DNA of 64,000 nt from Flavobacterium panici (lineage in GTDB: Bacteria; Bacteroidota; Bacteroidia; Flavobacteriales; Flavobacteriaceae), in assembly GCF_903819335.1 (NCBI RefSeq), contig NZ_CAIJDE010000017.1, positions 62,001 to 126,000 of the forward strand. Reading direction: 5' to 3'. Made by a program: the position numbers and the translations under genes. Under the pieces are notes generated by a model. That model had not been told where the DNA came from, searched no databases, and saw nothing but the letters and a program-made list of their open reading frames with translations. Below are positions 1 to 9,431 of the stretch, in pieces (position 1 is the stretch's first letter; every line of letters begins with the position of its first letter).

Positions 1-1
1 A

Positions 2-409
2 TCGAAATTCAATCCTGACTCGGCAAAAATTGGTCATTTTCTTTTAGACACGATTGCTTATTTTAAAGTATTGGATATTCAGAAAATTGGTAACCAAACA
101 CAAGTTTTTCTTTTAAACATTCCAGACAATTCAATTTTACTTTTAAAAAATTCATCATCAAATCTGGAAGATGAGATTATAGAAAAAGCAAGGAGAAAAT
201 TTGAATCTAAAATTCACTTAGCTTTAGTTCCGGAATTACAAACGGAAAGCTGGAAAGAAAGAACAAAATCTCCTCTCGGAATGAGTGATAACGGAGAATT
301 CTTTTTTGACGATTCGAAGATTAAAGTTGAATCACCAAAAAGAATCGAAATCAATATCGAGAAAAAAACTATTGAAGTTAATAAAAAGCCTTGGTGGAAG
401 ATTTGGTAA
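2..409 (+). CDS. Hypothetical protein, 5' end outside window
   Basis: The reading frame is open from base 2, so the gene begins before the window and only about 135 C-terminal residues are visible. A TTG at 71 could be read as a start, but codons upstream of it stay open and read as ordinary protein. The fragment is soluble and charged, with a Lys-rich, Trp-containing C-terminus (KKPWWKIW). No domain was recognised and no function is proposed. The next gene follows 47 bp downstream on the same strand. Confidence 0.6.
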   Translation, partial: SKFNPDSAKIGHFLLDTIAYFKVLDIQKIGNQTQVFLLNIPDNSILLLKNSSSNLEDEIIEKARRKFESKIHLALVPELQTESWKERTKSPLGMSDNGEFFFDDSKIKVESPKRIEINIEKKTIEVNKKPWWKIW

Positions 410-456
410 TCAAAATCAATAGAATCTCGTTAAATATAAAACCTCAAATATTCTAA

Positions 457-903
457 ATGGTTTCAATAAAAGATATACTAATCGAATTATGTATTGTATT
501 CCTTTGGTTTTTTGGCAGTATTACAATTGGTGCTTTATTTGAACTTCCTTTTTTACTTCTTCCTTTTTTTATAGCTTTTGTAAGTTTAAAATTATTCTTA
601 AAAAGAAGAAAAAAAATACTTGATTTTGTAAAAGATGATTTTCAAAAAATAGGCTATCAATTAAACTCGGAAAGACCTATCTCTTTTAATGAATATTTTA
701 AAAAGACTGAATTAGAAGTTCTACCTGTCATTTTAGTAAATGATGTTCCTCTAAAAAGATTTAGATACGTGAGAGGTTTTAGAAGAATTTTTACTGCCAG
801 ATCTAAAAATGGAAAATTACATGAGTTAAATACTTTCGTAATGCACAAATGGAATGGCGAGAATAAAATTGAAATTATCAATATCAAAAACCTTCCAAAT
901 TAA
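457..903 (+). CDS. Hypothetical membrane protein
   Basis: This 148-residue protein has two closely spaced hydrophobic segments at about residues 7-28 and 30-48, followed by a basic stretch (KRRKK) and a soluble C-terminal half of about 95 residues. The positive residues after the second segment suggest that both ends are cytoplasmic. No catalytic motif or known family was recognised. It is co-directional with the partial gene upstream and convergent with the AraC-type regulator, whose stop lies 13 bp away. Product uncertain, but codon use looks like that of its neighbours. Confidence 0.6.
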   Translation: MVSIKDILIELCIVFLWFFGSITIGALFELPFLLLPFFIAFVSLKLFLKRRKKILDFVKDDFQKIGYQLNSERPISFNEYFKKTELEVLPVILVNDVPLKRFRYVRGFRRIFTARSKNGKLHELNTFVMHKWNGENKIEIINIKNLPN

Positions 904-916
904 TTTTTACAAAAAA

Positions 917-1762
917 TCACTTGCAAAACTTCTTCCTAAACTCAGACGGATTCATTCCTTTATGTTTTCTAAAAACTTTATTTAAATGACTTTCGTCGGA
1001 AAAATTTAATTCGTCTGCAATTTCGTTAATGCGCATATCGCTGTTTAAAAGTCTGGCTTCAATCAATCTTAATTTATAGTTTGCAATATATTCCTGCAGC
1101 GTTTCGCCAGTTTGTTTCTTAAAATATTTCCCTAAATAATTAAGAGAAATATTAAAATGCTCACTTACTCTTTCTGCTTTTAATTGTTTTGGATTGTAGA
1201 TGTTTTCCTGAATATAATGTAGTATTTCCAAAACCATTTCTCCCGTTGTTTCTTTAATATTCTTCGGAAGTTTTAAGGCAATATTTCTCGCAACAATTGT
1301 AATTATAGTATTTACAATTTGCTCAATAATTTTTTGGTGATAAATCTGCTGATTGTTTAGTTCCTGAATTATACTTTCAATCAGCGAAGCAATTAAAGGT
1401 TTGTCAATTGTGTTTTTTAGAATACAGCCGGGACGATGGCTTGCATTTTGAAGAATATATTCCATTCGCAAAATAGTTTCACTTTGTCCATTTTGAGAAT
1501 TTTCTTTGATATAATATTCATTAAACCGAAGAAAAAAGAATTTTGTTGGCGTTGTAATTTCATACGAATGAACATCTTGCGGCGTTACCAGAAATAGATT
1601 TCCTTTTCGATATTGAAATGTATTATCATTAATAACCTGAATTCCCGTTCCGTCAACCACATAAATCAATTCAAAGAAATTGTTCTTCCGAATTGTTTTC
1701 GGGAACTGTTCTAATTCTTTAAAATCAACTTCAAAAGGAAGATATAAATTCTTGTTTGTCAT
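917..1762 (-). CDS. AraC-family transcriptional regulator
   Basis: The protein has an N-terminal cupin-like sensor half (motif GTGIQVINDNTFQYRKGN then PQDVHSYE) and a C-terminal double helix-turn-helix of about 100 residues, ending in the AraC signature region (EIADELNFSDESHLNKVFRK, then MNPSEFRK). The frame opens at 1789, but the ATG at 1762 is preferred: it gives 281 residues starting MTNKNLYLPFE, and it leaves the 10-bp direct repeats at 1781-1800 outside the coding region. It is divergent from a short-chain dehydrogenase and a lipocalin-like gene, the likely targets. The ligand is unknown. Confidence 0.9.
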   Translation of the reverse strand: MTNKNLYLPFEVDFKELEQFPKTIRKNNFFELIYVVDGTGIQVINDNTFQYRKGNLFLVTPQDVHSYEITTPTKFFFLRFNEYYIKENSQNGQSETILRMEYILQNASHRPGCILKNTIDKPLIASLIESIIQELNNQQIYHQKIIEQIVNTIITIVARNIALKLPKNIKETTGEMVLEILHYIQENIYNPKQLKAERVSEHFNISLNYLGKYFKKQTGETLQEYIANYKLRLIEARLLNSDMRINEIADELNFSDESHLNKVFRKHKGMNPSEFRKKFCK

Positions 1763-1780
1763 TAGGCTAAAATACAATTT

Positions 1781-1800
1781 TAGTACCAATTAGTACAATT
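1781..1800. promoter_or_regulatory. Tandem direct repeat, possible AraC-regulator site
   Basis: Two adjacent 10-mers, TAGTACCAAT and TAGTACAATT, sit in the divergent intergenic region. Helically phased direct repeats are typical of AraC-family operators. Assignment to the adjacent regulator is inference. Confidence 0.4.
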
Positions 1801-1820
1801 TTCTGCGGAAGCTAACCTCT

Positions 1821-1828
1821 TAATTTTG
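1821..1828 (+). promoter_or_regulatory. Bacteroidota -7 element for the SDR gene
   Basis: TAATTTTG matches TAnnTTTG and lies 29 bp before the ATG at 1858. No good -33 TTG was found at the usual spacing, so activation by the adjacent AraC protein is plausible. Confidence 0.5.
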
Positions 1829-1857
1829 TTTCAGATAACAAACTAAAATCTACAAAA

Positions 1858-2418
1858 ATGAGAATACTTTTAATTGGAGCTAATGGAGAAATTGGCAAAA
1901 TACTAAATCCGGCTCTGTCAAAAAATCATGAAATTATTTCGGCAGGAAGAAACAGCGGTGATTTTAAAATCGATTTATCAGATTCAAATTCGATAGAAAA
2001 ATTATTCGAAGAAGTCAAAAATATTGATTCCTGTATTTGTGTTGCGGGCGATTGTTATACAGGAGATTTACATTCGCTTGACGAAGAAAAATTAAATATT
2101 GGTATCAAAAACAAATTATTGGGTCAGGTAAATCTGGTTTTAATTGGACAAAAATATTTAAACGATAACGGATCATTTATATTGACTTCGGGAAAGATGG
2201 GCGATAAACCTGTGAAGAATAATATTAGTAAAGCAATTGTAAATGGCGGAATTAACAGTTTTGTGCTTTCGGCTTCGCTGGAATTAGAAAGAGGAATTAG
2301 GATAAATGCCATTAGTCCGGCAAAGATTTCAGACATTCCGGCGGAAGATCTAATAAATGCTTATGCAAAAGGTATTGAAGAAAATATAAATGGAGAAATT
2401 ATTAAAGTAAACTATTAA
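1858..2418 (+). CDS. Short-chain dehydrogenase/reductase-like protein
   Basis: A compact 186-residue Rossmann protein. The nucleotide-binding start is MRILLIGANGEIGK, followed by an acidic strand end (FKIDLSD), the strand ILTSG, and the late SDR motif GIRINAISPAKI. The catalytic Tyr of the classical YxxxK motif is absent: the equivalent stretch reads NISKAIVNGG, keeping the Lys but not the Tyr. This matches a subgroup of short SDRs of unproven activity. It is divergent from the AraC regulator and 10 bp upstream of a lipocalin-like gene, so the two probably form an operon. Substrate unknown. Confidence 0.8.
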   Translation: MRILLIGANGEIGKILNPALSKNHEIISAGRNSGDFKIDLSDSNSIEKLFEEVKNIDSCICVAGDCYTGDLHSLDEEKLNIGIKNKLLGQVNLVLIGQKYLNDNGSFILTSGKMGDKPVKNNISKAIVNGGINSFVLSASLELERGIRINAISPAKISDIPAEDLINAYAKGIEENINGEIIKVNY

Positions 2419-2428
2419 AATTTTAAAG

Positions 2429-2917
2429 ATGAAAAACACAACTTTGCTATTATTACTATTCGTTTTAAATTCGGCAATTGCACAAAAAACGAAATCTGAT
2501 TTTTTAGGCTCATGGACTTTGGTTTCGGTTGAAAACAAAAACTCTGACGGAACAAAAACCCTTCCGTACGATATAAATCCAAAGGGCACTTTATTTTTTG
2601 ATGAAAAAGGAAATTATGCCATTCAGATATATAAAAATGAAAGGTCTAAAATAATTTCGGGCGATAAAAACAAATGCACTCCCGAAGAAAATGCGGCAAT
2701 TGTGCAAGGAAGTAATTCGCATTTTGGCGAATTTGAAATTGACGAAGCAAATAAGATTATTACTTTTAAAATAAAAACGGCTTCATTTCCAAACTGGGAA
2801 GGAACAATTCAAAAGCGATCTTATACTTTGATAAATAACGAACTTAAATATGTTGTAACCAATACAACGCAAGGAGGAAAATCAGTCACGGCAGAAGTTG
2901 TCTGGAAAAAATTGTGA
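2429..2917 (+). CDS. Exported lipocalin-like domain protein
   Basis: A 162-residue protein with a Sec signal peptide (LLLLLFVLNSAIAQ, cleavage after about residue 18). The mature part begins FLGSWTLVSVENKNSDG and shows the alternating beta-strand pattern of the lipocalin-like family found in many bacteria. A YDINPKGTLFFDEKGNYAIQI region and a KRSYTLINNELKY hairpin support this. It follows the SDR gene by 10 bp, so co-transcription is likely. Ligand and role are unknown. Confidence 0.7.
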   Translation: MKNTTLLLLLFVLNSAIAQKTKSDFLGSWTLVSVENKNSDGTKTLPYDINPKGTLFFDEKGNYAIQIYKNERSKIISGDKNKCTPEENAAIVQGSNSHFGEFEIDEANKIITFKIKTASFPNWEGTIQKRSYTLINNELKYVVTNTTQGGKSVTAEVVWKKL

Positions 2918-2991
2918 TGCAGATCAAAAAACGTTTTCGCAACTTATTGTTATATAATCATGAAGCGTTACCCTTTTAAAAGTTATTTCAG

Positions 2992-2999
2992 TATTTTTG
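2992..2999 (+). promoter_or_regulatory. -7 element for pgi
   Basis: TATTTTTG matches TAnnTTTG and lies 37 bp before the pgi start codon. The -33 box is poor. Confidence 0.5.
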
Positions 3000-3036
3000 T
3001 GTTTCTAAAAAAAACAATCTCAATAATAAAATAAAA

Positions 3037-4680
3037 ATGGCTTTAAACACAACAAACCCAACCGGGACTGAAGCGTGGAAAAATCTGCAAAACCACTATA
3101 ACGCAATTCACGGAACTACGATACAAGAATTATTTCAGCAGGATAATGCGCGTGCTGAAAAATTCAACTTACAATGGAATGATTTTTTAGTTGATTATTC
3201 TAAAAACAATATTACACCAGAAACGCTTTCTCTTTTATTAGAATTAGCAAATTCAATTGGATTAAAAGATGCGATTGCTCAATATTTTGGAGGAGAATTA
3301 ATCAATCAAACTGAAAACAGAGCCGTTTTACATACCGCTTTACGTGCTCCGGAATCAGCAATTATTAATGTTGATGGAGAAAACGTAATTCCAGAAGTTT
3401 ATGAAGTAAAAAACAAAATCAAAAACTTCACTCACGAAGTTATTTCTGGAGAAAGAAAAGGTTTTACAGGAAAAGCTTTTACTGACATTGTAAATATTGG
3501 AATTGGAGGTTCTGATCTTGGTCCGGTTATGGCGGTTGAAGCTTTACAATTTTACAAAAATCACCTGAACACACATTTCGTTTCGAATGTTGATGGTGAC
3601 CACGTAAACGAGATTATTAAAAAACTGAATCCTGAAACAACATTATTTTTAATTGTTTCTAAAACTTTTACAACACAGGAAACTTTATCAAATTCTGAAA
3701 CTATCAGAGAATGGTTCTTGAAATCAGCTTCTCAGGAAGATGTTGCAAAACATTTTGTGGCGGTTTCAACTAATATCCAAAAAGTAACAGAATTCGGAAT
3801 TAATCCGAACAACGTTTTCCCGATGTGGGACTGGGTTGGAGGAAGATTTTCTCTTTGGAGCGCTGTTGGTTTAAGCATAGCTTTGGCAATTGGTTTTGAT
3901 AATTATAACCAATTATTAGTTGGAGCAAATGAAACTGACGAACATTTTAAATCGGCTGAATTTGACCAAAACATTCCGGTAATTTTAGCATTGTTAAGCG
4001 TTTGGTATAATAATTTCTTTGGTGCCGAAAGTGAAGCTTTGATTCCGTACACACAATATTTATCAAAATTAGCTCCGTATTTGCAGCAGGCAACTATGGA
4101 AAGTAACGGAAAAAGTGTTGGCCGCGACGGAAAACCTGTTAATTACCAAACCGGAACCATTATTTGGGGAGAGCCGGGAACAAATTCGCAACATGCATTC
4201 TTCCAATTAATTCATCAGGGAACAAAAATAATCCCAACAGATTTTATTGGATTTGTAAAACCTCTTTACGGAAACGAAGATCATCATAACAAATTGATGT
4301 CAAACTTTTTTGCTCAGACAGAAGCTTTATTAAACGGAAAAACTGAAGCACAAGTTCAGGCTGAATTTGACAAACAAGGTTTATCTGCAGACAAAGCTTC
4401 TTATTTACGACCATTTAAAGTTTTCACTGGAAACAAACCAACCAATACAATTTTGATTCAAAAATTGACTCCTAAATCTTTAGGTTCATTAATTGCTTTA
4501 TATGAACATAAGATTTTTGTTCAGGGTGTTATCTGGAACATTTTTAGTTTTGACCAATGGGGAGTTGAATTAGGAAAACAATTGGCAAATTCAATTTTAG
4601 ATGAGATCAATTCTAAAACAGTAAAAAGTCACGATAGTTCAACTTCATTTTTGTTAAACCACTTTTTGAAGAATAAATAA
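3037..4680 (+). CDS. pgi: Glucose-6-phosphate isomerase
   Basis: This cytoplasmic enzyme interconverts glucose 6-phosphate and fructose 6-phosphate in glycolysis and gluconeogenesis. The 547-residue length matches the long bacterial/eukaryotic PGI type. Both family signatures are visible: [16 protein letters not shown] near residue 265-280 and [16 protein letters not shown] near 485-500. Other supports are the [10 protein letters not shown] phosphate-binding loop, SKTFTTQET, and [12 protein letters not shown]. It is monocistronic between a -7 element and a strong hairpin terminator. It could process sugar phosphates arising from the glycan locus further along. Confidence 0.98.
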   Translation: MALNTTNPTGTEAWKNLQNHYNAIHGTTIQELFQQDNARAEKFNLQWNDFLVDYSKNNITPETLSLLLELANSIGLKDAIAQYFGGELINQTENRAVLHTALRAPESAIINVDGENVIPEVYEVKNKIKNFTHEVISGERKGFTGKAFTDIVNIGIGGSDLGPVMAVEALQFYKNHLNTHFVSNVDGDHVNEIIKKLNPETTLFLIVSKTFTTQETLSNSETIREWFLKSASQEDVAKHFVAVSTNIQKVTEFGINPNNVFPMWDWVGGRFSLWSAVGLSIALAIGFDNYNQLLVGANETDEHFKSAEFDQNIPVILALLSVWYNNFFGAESEALIPYTQYLSKLAPYLQQATMESNGKSVGRDGKPVNYQTGTIIWGEPGTNSQHAFFQLIHQGTKIIPTDFIGFVKPLYGNEDHHNKLMSNFFAQTEALLNGKTEAQVQAEFDKQGLSADKASYLRPFKVFTGNKPTNTILIQKLTPKSLGSLIALYEHKIFVQGVIWNIFSFDQWGVELGKQLANSILDEINSKTVKSHDSSTSFLLNHFLKNK

Positions 4681-4712
4681 GAATAAATAGAAACATTTTT
4701 CTTAACAATCTG

Positions 4713-4748
4713 AAAACGCCTTGATTTATAAAAATTAAGGCGTTTTTT
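4713..4748 (+). terminator. Terminator after pgi
   Basis: A 10-bp stem (AAAACGCCTT / AAGGCGTTTT) is followed by a T run. Confidence 0.8.
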
Positions 4749-4969
4749 CGTATAAATTAGCCACATATGATCTTTTTTTTACGAATAATTGCAAGTATAG
4801 CGCTACAACACCCATTGAAATATTATTATTTTAACAAAATACGAATACTTAAATTCAATAAATCGTTATTTTGTTTAAAGAAAACAGAAATATTCATTTT
4901 AATGTGCAGCACAAACCGTAAAACTTATTTTTCTTAACATTTTGATAACATTATCTGATTTAATTGTTA

Positions 4970-4977
4970 TAATTTTG
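4970..4977 (+). promoter_or_regulatory. -7 element for the TonB receptor gene
   Basis: TAATTTTG lies 25 bp before the ATG at 5003. A TTG at 4942-4944 is a possible -33 box, at slightly long spacing (25 bp). The rest of the gap from 4749 shows no gene. Confidence 0.5.
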
Positions 4978-5002
4978 CCAAAAACAATAAACTCAAGAAC
5001 AA

Positions 5003-7747
5003 ATGAAGAAAATGAAAAATTGGTTACTTACTGGACTATTTTTTATGATAGTTTCAACCGTATTTTCTCAAGGAAAAGTGACTGGTACTATTACAGATGG
5101 TACAGGTTCATTACCAGGCGCTAACGTTGTGATCAAAGGATCTAGCGCAGCGACTTCAACAGATTTTGATGGTAAATTCACTATCGAATCTGCAACAAGT
5201 ACGGGAGAAATCGTTATCTCTTACTTAGGTTATCAAAGCCAAACTGTGAAATTCACAGTAAATGGTTCTACAAACTTAGGAACAATCGTTTTAGCTTCTA
5301 ATTCAAACGAATTAAGTGAAATCGTTGTAAAAAGTACTACTGTAGATATTGCGAAAGACAGAAAAACACCTGTGGCAGTTTCTACAATTAAAGCAGCTGA
5401 AATTCAGGCAAAATTAGGAAATCAAGAGATTCCTGAAATGTTAAAAAGCACTCCATCTGTTTACGTAACTAAATCTGGTGGTGGTTTTGGAGATTCAAGA
5501 ATTACAGTTCGTGGATTTAGCCAAAATAACGTTGCCGTAATGGTAAACGGTATGCCGGTTAACGATATGGAAAACGGAGCTGTATACTGGAGTAACTGGG
5601 CAGGTTTATCTGACGTTACTTCTTTCATCCAAGTACAAAGAGGTTTAGGATCTTCAAAATTAGCTATTGCTTCTGTTGGGGGTACTATGAACTACGTAAC
5701 CAAAGCTTCAGATTTGAAACAAGGCGGTACTGTTGGTACTTCTTTTGGTAACGATAATTTCTTCAAATCTAACGTTTCTTACAATACAGGAAAATTAGAC
5801 AGCGGATTCTCTGCTTCAGTTTTATATAGCCATACACAAGGTGATGGATACGTTGATGGAACTAAATTTAACGGAGATAACTACTATATAGCTCTTGGTT
5901 ATACTACAAAAAATAACAAGCACGATTTCCAATTTACAGTTACTGGTGCTCCACAATGGCACGATCAAAGATCTACATTTATTACTATAGCTCAATACCA
6001 AAAATATGGTACAGAGTCTGATCCAAACATTAAATATAACTCTGATTGGGGTTATAAAAATGGAGAATCATTTAATATGGTAAGAAACTACTACCACAAG
6101 CCAGTTGTTTCATTAAATTATGATTGGAACATTAACGAAACTTCAAAATTATCTACTGTAGCTTACGTTTCTTTCGGACGTGGAGGAGGTTCTAGAGGAG
6201 CTGGTGGTATTAGAGGTTTTAACTATGCTAATAACGCATTCAGAACTGCGGACGGTTTAGTTGATTTTGACAAAATTGTTGCTTACAACTCAGGACAAAC
6301 AGTAAACATTAATGGTACTAATTACACTCGTACAACTAACGGTACAAGCGGACAATTCCAAAACAGTTCTGCTACTGGAAGTTTAACAAACTCTACAACT
6401 GGTATTTCTCAAATTTCATCAGTTAACTCTCATAACTGGTACGGTGCAATCGTAAACTTCAACAAAAAATTCTCTGATCATTTAACTTGGGATTTAGGAG
6501 TTGACGTTAGAGGATACAAAGGTCTTCACTACCAAAACATAAACAACTTATTAGGGGCTAATTCTTACATTGATAACTTTGATGTAAACAATCCAAACAG
6601 AGTTTTAACAAATACATATTCTACATACGCTTCTTGGAATGTATTTAAAGATACTGACAAAGAAGAAAAAATCAACTTCAACAATGATGGTGATGTAAGA
6701 TGGTATGGTGGATTTACTCAATTAGAGTATTCTACAGATAAATTTACTGCATTCGTGCAAGGTGCACTTTCTCAACAAGGATTCAAAAGAGTTGATTATT
6801 TCAAATATCAAGCTGGAACTCCGTTGGCAAGTACAGATTACGAGAACATCTTAGGTGGTAACGTAAAAGGTGGTGTTAACTACAACATCAACGAGCACCA
6901 TAACGTTTTTGTTAACTCAGGATACTACTCAAAACAACCATTCTTTAATGCTGTTTACCCAAACAACGCTTCATTAGTAAATGGTAATTTAACAAATGAG
7001 AAAATCTTCGGTATTGAGGCTGGTTATGGTTTACGTACACAAATGTTTACTGCAAACTTAAACTTTTACCGTACTTCATGGAAAGACAGATACCAAAGAC
7101 AAAATGACGGAGCTGCTGACAATCCTGGAGGTTACTTTGATTTCGCTGGAATTACAGAAATTCACTCAGGTATAGAGTTTGACGCTACTGCAAAAGTTCT
7201 TGACAAACTTACTCTTACTGGAATGTTTTCTATTGGAGATTGGAAATATGACGGAACAAGTACAAGTAATCGTTACGACTCAGGAAACAATCCTATCGGT
7301 GGAGGAACTCCTATAACATTATACCTTGACGGTGTAAGAGTTGGAGATGCTGCTCAAACAACTGCAGCGTTAGGAGCAATTTACGAAATCCTACCTCGTT
7401 TTACTGTTGATGCAAACTATTTCTACAATGATAAGTTATATGCTGCAATTTCTCCAGGAAACTTTACTTCTGCAACTAACAGAGGGTCATTACAATTGCC
7501 TTCTTATGGTACAGCTGATGCTGGATTATCTTACAAATGGTTAGTTGGTAAAAACAAAGACAACTCGGTAGGTTTCAGATTAAACGTTAACAACGTTTTT
7601 GATTACACTTACATTGCTGAAGCTAAAACAAATATATTTGCAGCTGATGTCCCTACTGTTCCAACATACAAAGGTATTGCTACTACAAACCAAGTATACT
7701 TCGGTTTCGGTAGAACTTGGAACTTTGCTTTACGTTACGATTTCTAA
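5003..7747 (+). CDS. TonB-dependent outer-membrane receptor
   Basis: A 914-residue receptor. Order of parts: signal peptide (about 1-23, ending VFSQ), a carboxypeptidase-regulatory-like beta domain (about 24-105, GKVTGTITDGTGSLPGANVV), a plug domain (about 115-230, with MVNGMPVNDMENGAVYW and IQVQRGLGSS), and an Asn/Gly/Tyr-rich 22-strand barrel ending in the aromatic RYDF expected for outer-membrane insertion. No SusD gene follows, so it is a stand-alone transporter rather than a SusC pair. The substrate cannot be read from the sequence. It is flanked by its own -7 element and terminator. Confidence 0.93.
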   Translation: MKKMKNWLLTGLFFMIVSTVFSQGKVTGTITDGTGSLPGANVVIKGSSAATSTDFDGKFTIESATSTGEIVISYLGYQSQTVKFTVNGSTNLGTIVLASNSNELSEIVVKSTTVDIAKDRKTPVAVSTIKAAEIQAKLGNQEIPEMLKSTPSVYVTKSGGGFGDSRITVRGFSQNNVAVMVNGMPVNDMENGAVYWSNWAGLSDVTSFIQVQRGLGSSKLAIASVGGTMNYVTKASDLKQGGTVGTSFGNDNFFKSNVSYNTGKLDSGFSASVLYSHTQGDGYVDGTKFNGDNYYIALGYTTKNNKHDFQFTVTGAPQWHDQRSTFITIAQYQKYGTESDPNIKYNSDWGYKNGESFNMVRNYYHKPVVSLNYDWNINETSKLSTVAYVSFGRGGGSRGAGGIRGFNYANNAFRTADGLVDFDKIVAYNSGQTVNINGTNYTRTTNGTSGQFQNSSATGSLTNSTTGISQISSVNSHNWYGAIVNFNKKFSDHLTWDLGVDVRGYKGLHYQNINNLLGANSYIDNFDVNNPNRVLTNTYSTYASWNVFKDTDKEEKINFNNDGDVRWYGGFTQLEYSTDKFTAFVQGALSQQGFKRVDYFKYQAGTPLASTDYENILGGNVKGGVNYNINEHHNVFVNSGYYSKQPFFNAVYPNNASLVNGNLTNEKIFGIEAGYGLRTQMFTANLNFYRTSWKDRYQRQNDGAADNPGGYFDFAGITEIHSGIEFDATAKVLDKLTLTGMFSIGDWKYDGTSTSNRYDSGNNPIGGGTPITLYLDGVRVGDAAQTTAALGAIYEILPRFTVDANYFYNDKLYAAISPGNFTSATNRGSLQLPSYGTADAGLSYKWLVGKNKDNSVGFRLNVNNVFDYTYIAEAKTNIFAADVPTVPTYKGIATTNQVYFGFGRTWNFALRYDF

Positions 7748-7772
7748 TATTTAGAATCTAAATAAATACTAT

Positions 7773-7811
7773 AAACGGCATTGACTTTTAAGTTTAATGC
7801 CGTTTTTTTTT
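7773..7811 (+). terminator. Terminator after the TonB receptor gene
   Basis: The stem AAACGGCATT / AATGCCGTTT is followed by a long T tract. Confidence 0.85.
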
Positions 7812-7823
7812 GACCAATTTTGC

Positions 7824-7831
7824 TATATTTG
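7824..7831 (+). promoter_or_regulatory. -7 element that fixes a start codon
   Basis: TATATTTG lies 24 bp before the ATG at 7855. It falls inside the longer open frame from 7810, which argues that the longer frame is not the real gene. Confidence 0.55.
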
Positions 7832-7854
7832 TTTTTAACAAAAAAACACAGTTT

Positions 7855-8277
7855 ATGTATCATTTTATTCAAAAGCTTCATTCGGGCTGGGCATATCTAG
7901 CTTTACTGCTTTTATTGTTTGCAGTAATAAACGCTGTTATCGGCTTGACTTCTAAAAAAGAATTTACAGCAAAAGACCGCAAAATATCTTTATTTGCCTT
8001 AATTGGAACCCATACACAATTATTGATTGGATTAATCCTTTATTTTGTGTCTCCATTAGGAAAAGATTCTTTTGGTCAAATGTCTAATGCCGCATTACGA
8101 TTAACTTCATTAGAACATCCGCTTATTAACCTAATTGCTATAGTTTTAATTACTATTGGATGGTCAAAACATAAAAAACTAATTAATAGTGAGGCGAAAC
8201 ATAAAACCTTTGCTATTTATTACGGATTAGGATTAATACTTATTTTAAGTAGAATTCCGTGGAACCTTTGGTTCTAG
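7855..8277 (+). CDS. Small four-helix membrane protein, cytochrome b-like
   Basis: A 140-residue integral membrane protein with four predicted helices at about residues 10-30, 42-64, 83-100 and 112-132. Conserved-looking His residues (LHSGWAYL near the N-terminus, GTHTQLLIG in helix 2, LEHPLIN before helix 3, KHKTF before helix 4) could ligate haem or quinone, as in the small cytochrome-b-like proteins of Flavobacteria. The start at 7855 was chosen because the promoter element lies inside the longer frame. Function unproven. Alternative: an uncharacterised membrane protein without haem. Confidence 0.7.
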   Translation: MYHFIQKLHSGWAYLALLLLLFAVINAVIGLTSKKEFTAKDRKISLFALIGTHTQLLIGLILYFVSPLGKDSFGQMSNAALRLTSLEHPLINLIAIVLITIGWSKHKKLINSEAKHKTFAIYYGLGLILILSRIPWNLWF

Positions 8278-8289
8278 AAAATACCAATT

Positions 8290-8317
8290 AAAGCCCTCCA
8301 AAAAAGGGCTTTTTTTA
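8290..8317 (+). terminator. Terminator
   Basis: AAAGCCCT and AGGGCTTT form a short hairpin followed by a T run. Confidence 0.75.
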
Positions 8318-8367
8318 TCTCGGCATATTATTTGTACAAACTCCCCAAGTCTGAAAAAAAATAAACC

Positions 8368-8856
8368 ATGAGTAAAAAAAACTTTATACTTACCGCATTT
8401 GCAATAACTTTTTTGAGTTGTTTTACCTACGTAATAAGTCAAACAAAGCCAGTAATTGATCCCAAAGTACCTCAAGACACTGTAAAAAATGCCAGACCAA
8501 ACATTATTGCAATCCCAACTGATTCTGTATTTACAGACAACGGTTTAAAATTAAAACTATACAAAAAAACGGCACATGCTTCCTACTATGCAGATCGTTT
8601 TAATGGTAGAAAAACAGCTGACGGCAGCAGATTTAACAACAACAAATATACCGCCGCACACAAAAAACTTCCCTTTGGAACAAGAGTTAAAGTAACGAAT
8701 GAAGCAAACGGAAAATTTGTAATTGTAAAAATAACAGATCGCGGCCCATTTGTAAAAACCCGCGAAATAGATCTTTCAAAACGAGCGTTTATGGAAATTA
8801 CAAAGCACAAGGGTGCCGGTGCGATGAAAGTAACAATCGAAAGAATAATAGAATAA
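8368..8856 (+). CDS. RlpA-like double-psi beta-barrel protein
   Basis: A 162-residue exported protein. A hydrophobic N-terminal segment ([19 protein letters not shown]) is followed by a linker and a double-psi beta-barrel from about residue 70. The barrel carries the RlpA hallmarks: [28 protein letters not shown], and [20 protein letters not shown]. The Asp of TDRGP is the catalytic acid in the lytic transglycosylase members, which cleave denuded glycan strands of peptidoglycan. No SPOR domain is present, unlike E. coli RlpA. The N-terminal segment contains LSC, so lipid attachment is possible. Confidence 0.88.
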   Translation: MSKKNFILTAFAITFLSCFTYVISQTKPVIDPKVPQDTVKNARPNIIAIPTDSVFTDNGLKLKLYKKTAHASYYADRFNGRKTADGSRFNNNKYTAAHKKLPFGTRVKVTNEANGKFVIVKITDRGPFVKTREIDLSKRAFMEITKHKGAGAMKVTIERIIE

Positions 8857-8891
8857 AAAAATCCCGTTCTGAAATTTCAGAACGGGATTTT
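8857..8891. terminator. Bidirectional terminator
   Basis: The perfect 14-bp stem ATCCCGTTCTGAAA / TTTCAGAACGGGAT has A and T runs on both sides. It separates convergent genes and can serve both. Confidence 0.85.
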
Positions 8892-8896
8892 CATTT

Positions 8897-9352
8897 TTAG
8901 ATAAATTTCTTAATACCCATTATGATTCCGGTATGAATTCCTTCGTGATAACTCACAAAATCTAATGCGTCCTGAACATTTTTGAGATCAAAACCCATAC
9001 TGGTCGTGTATTGATTATAATTAGTAAAAACATTATCATTATAATCTCTTTCTGTTTGAAGGAGAGTTTGGGTAAGCAAATCTCTAATTTCATTCACTTC
9101 TTCCTGCGAAACATCTGCTTCCGGTTTTGTTCCTTTTGAATATTTGGCAATAAGTTCATCTGAAACCTGCAAAGGCAGACCTGATAATTTATAGACTAGA
9201 ATTTGCTGCGAAGCGATACAATGTCCGATGTTCCAAATCAAATTATTTTTAAATCCGTCCGGGATTTTATTTAATTGTTCCAATGAATGATGGTCTAAAA
9301 TTTTTACAAGGATTTCCCTAATAGTCTTTTGTGTTTCAAAAACTGAACTCAT
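8897..9352 (-). CDS. DinB-fold protein
   Basis: A 151-residue four-helix-bundle protein of the DinB/YfiT superfamily. Candidate metal-binding His residues are in NLIWNIGHCIASQQ (about residue 44) and in the C-terminal SYHEGIHTGIIMGIKK (about 135-145). These proteins are often thiol-dependent transferases or damage-responsive proteins, but the substrate is unknown here. The gene is divergent from the ArsC-like gene. Two further DinB-fold genes lie near 57-58 kb. Confidence 0.85.
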   Translation of the reverse strand: MSSVFETQKTIREILVKILDHHSLEQLNKIPDGFKNNLIWNIGHCIASQQILVYKLSGLPLQVSDELIAKYSKGTKPEADVSQEEVNEIRDLLTQTLLQTERDYNDNVFTNYNQYTTSMGFDLKNVQDALDFVSYHEGIHTGIIMGIKKFI

Positions 9353-9431
9353 AATTTTATTTTTTTTCTAAAATTAGACAATTTTAAGTTTCAAATGAAT
9401 TTTCTTTGTAGTCTAACAAATTTGAAAAAAC

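Noticed and set aside
4942..5124. Short plus-strand frame overlapping the start of the TonB receptor
   Set aside because: It starts at a non-ATG codon within the promoter region and overlaps the receptor's signal peptide and regulatory domain in another frame.
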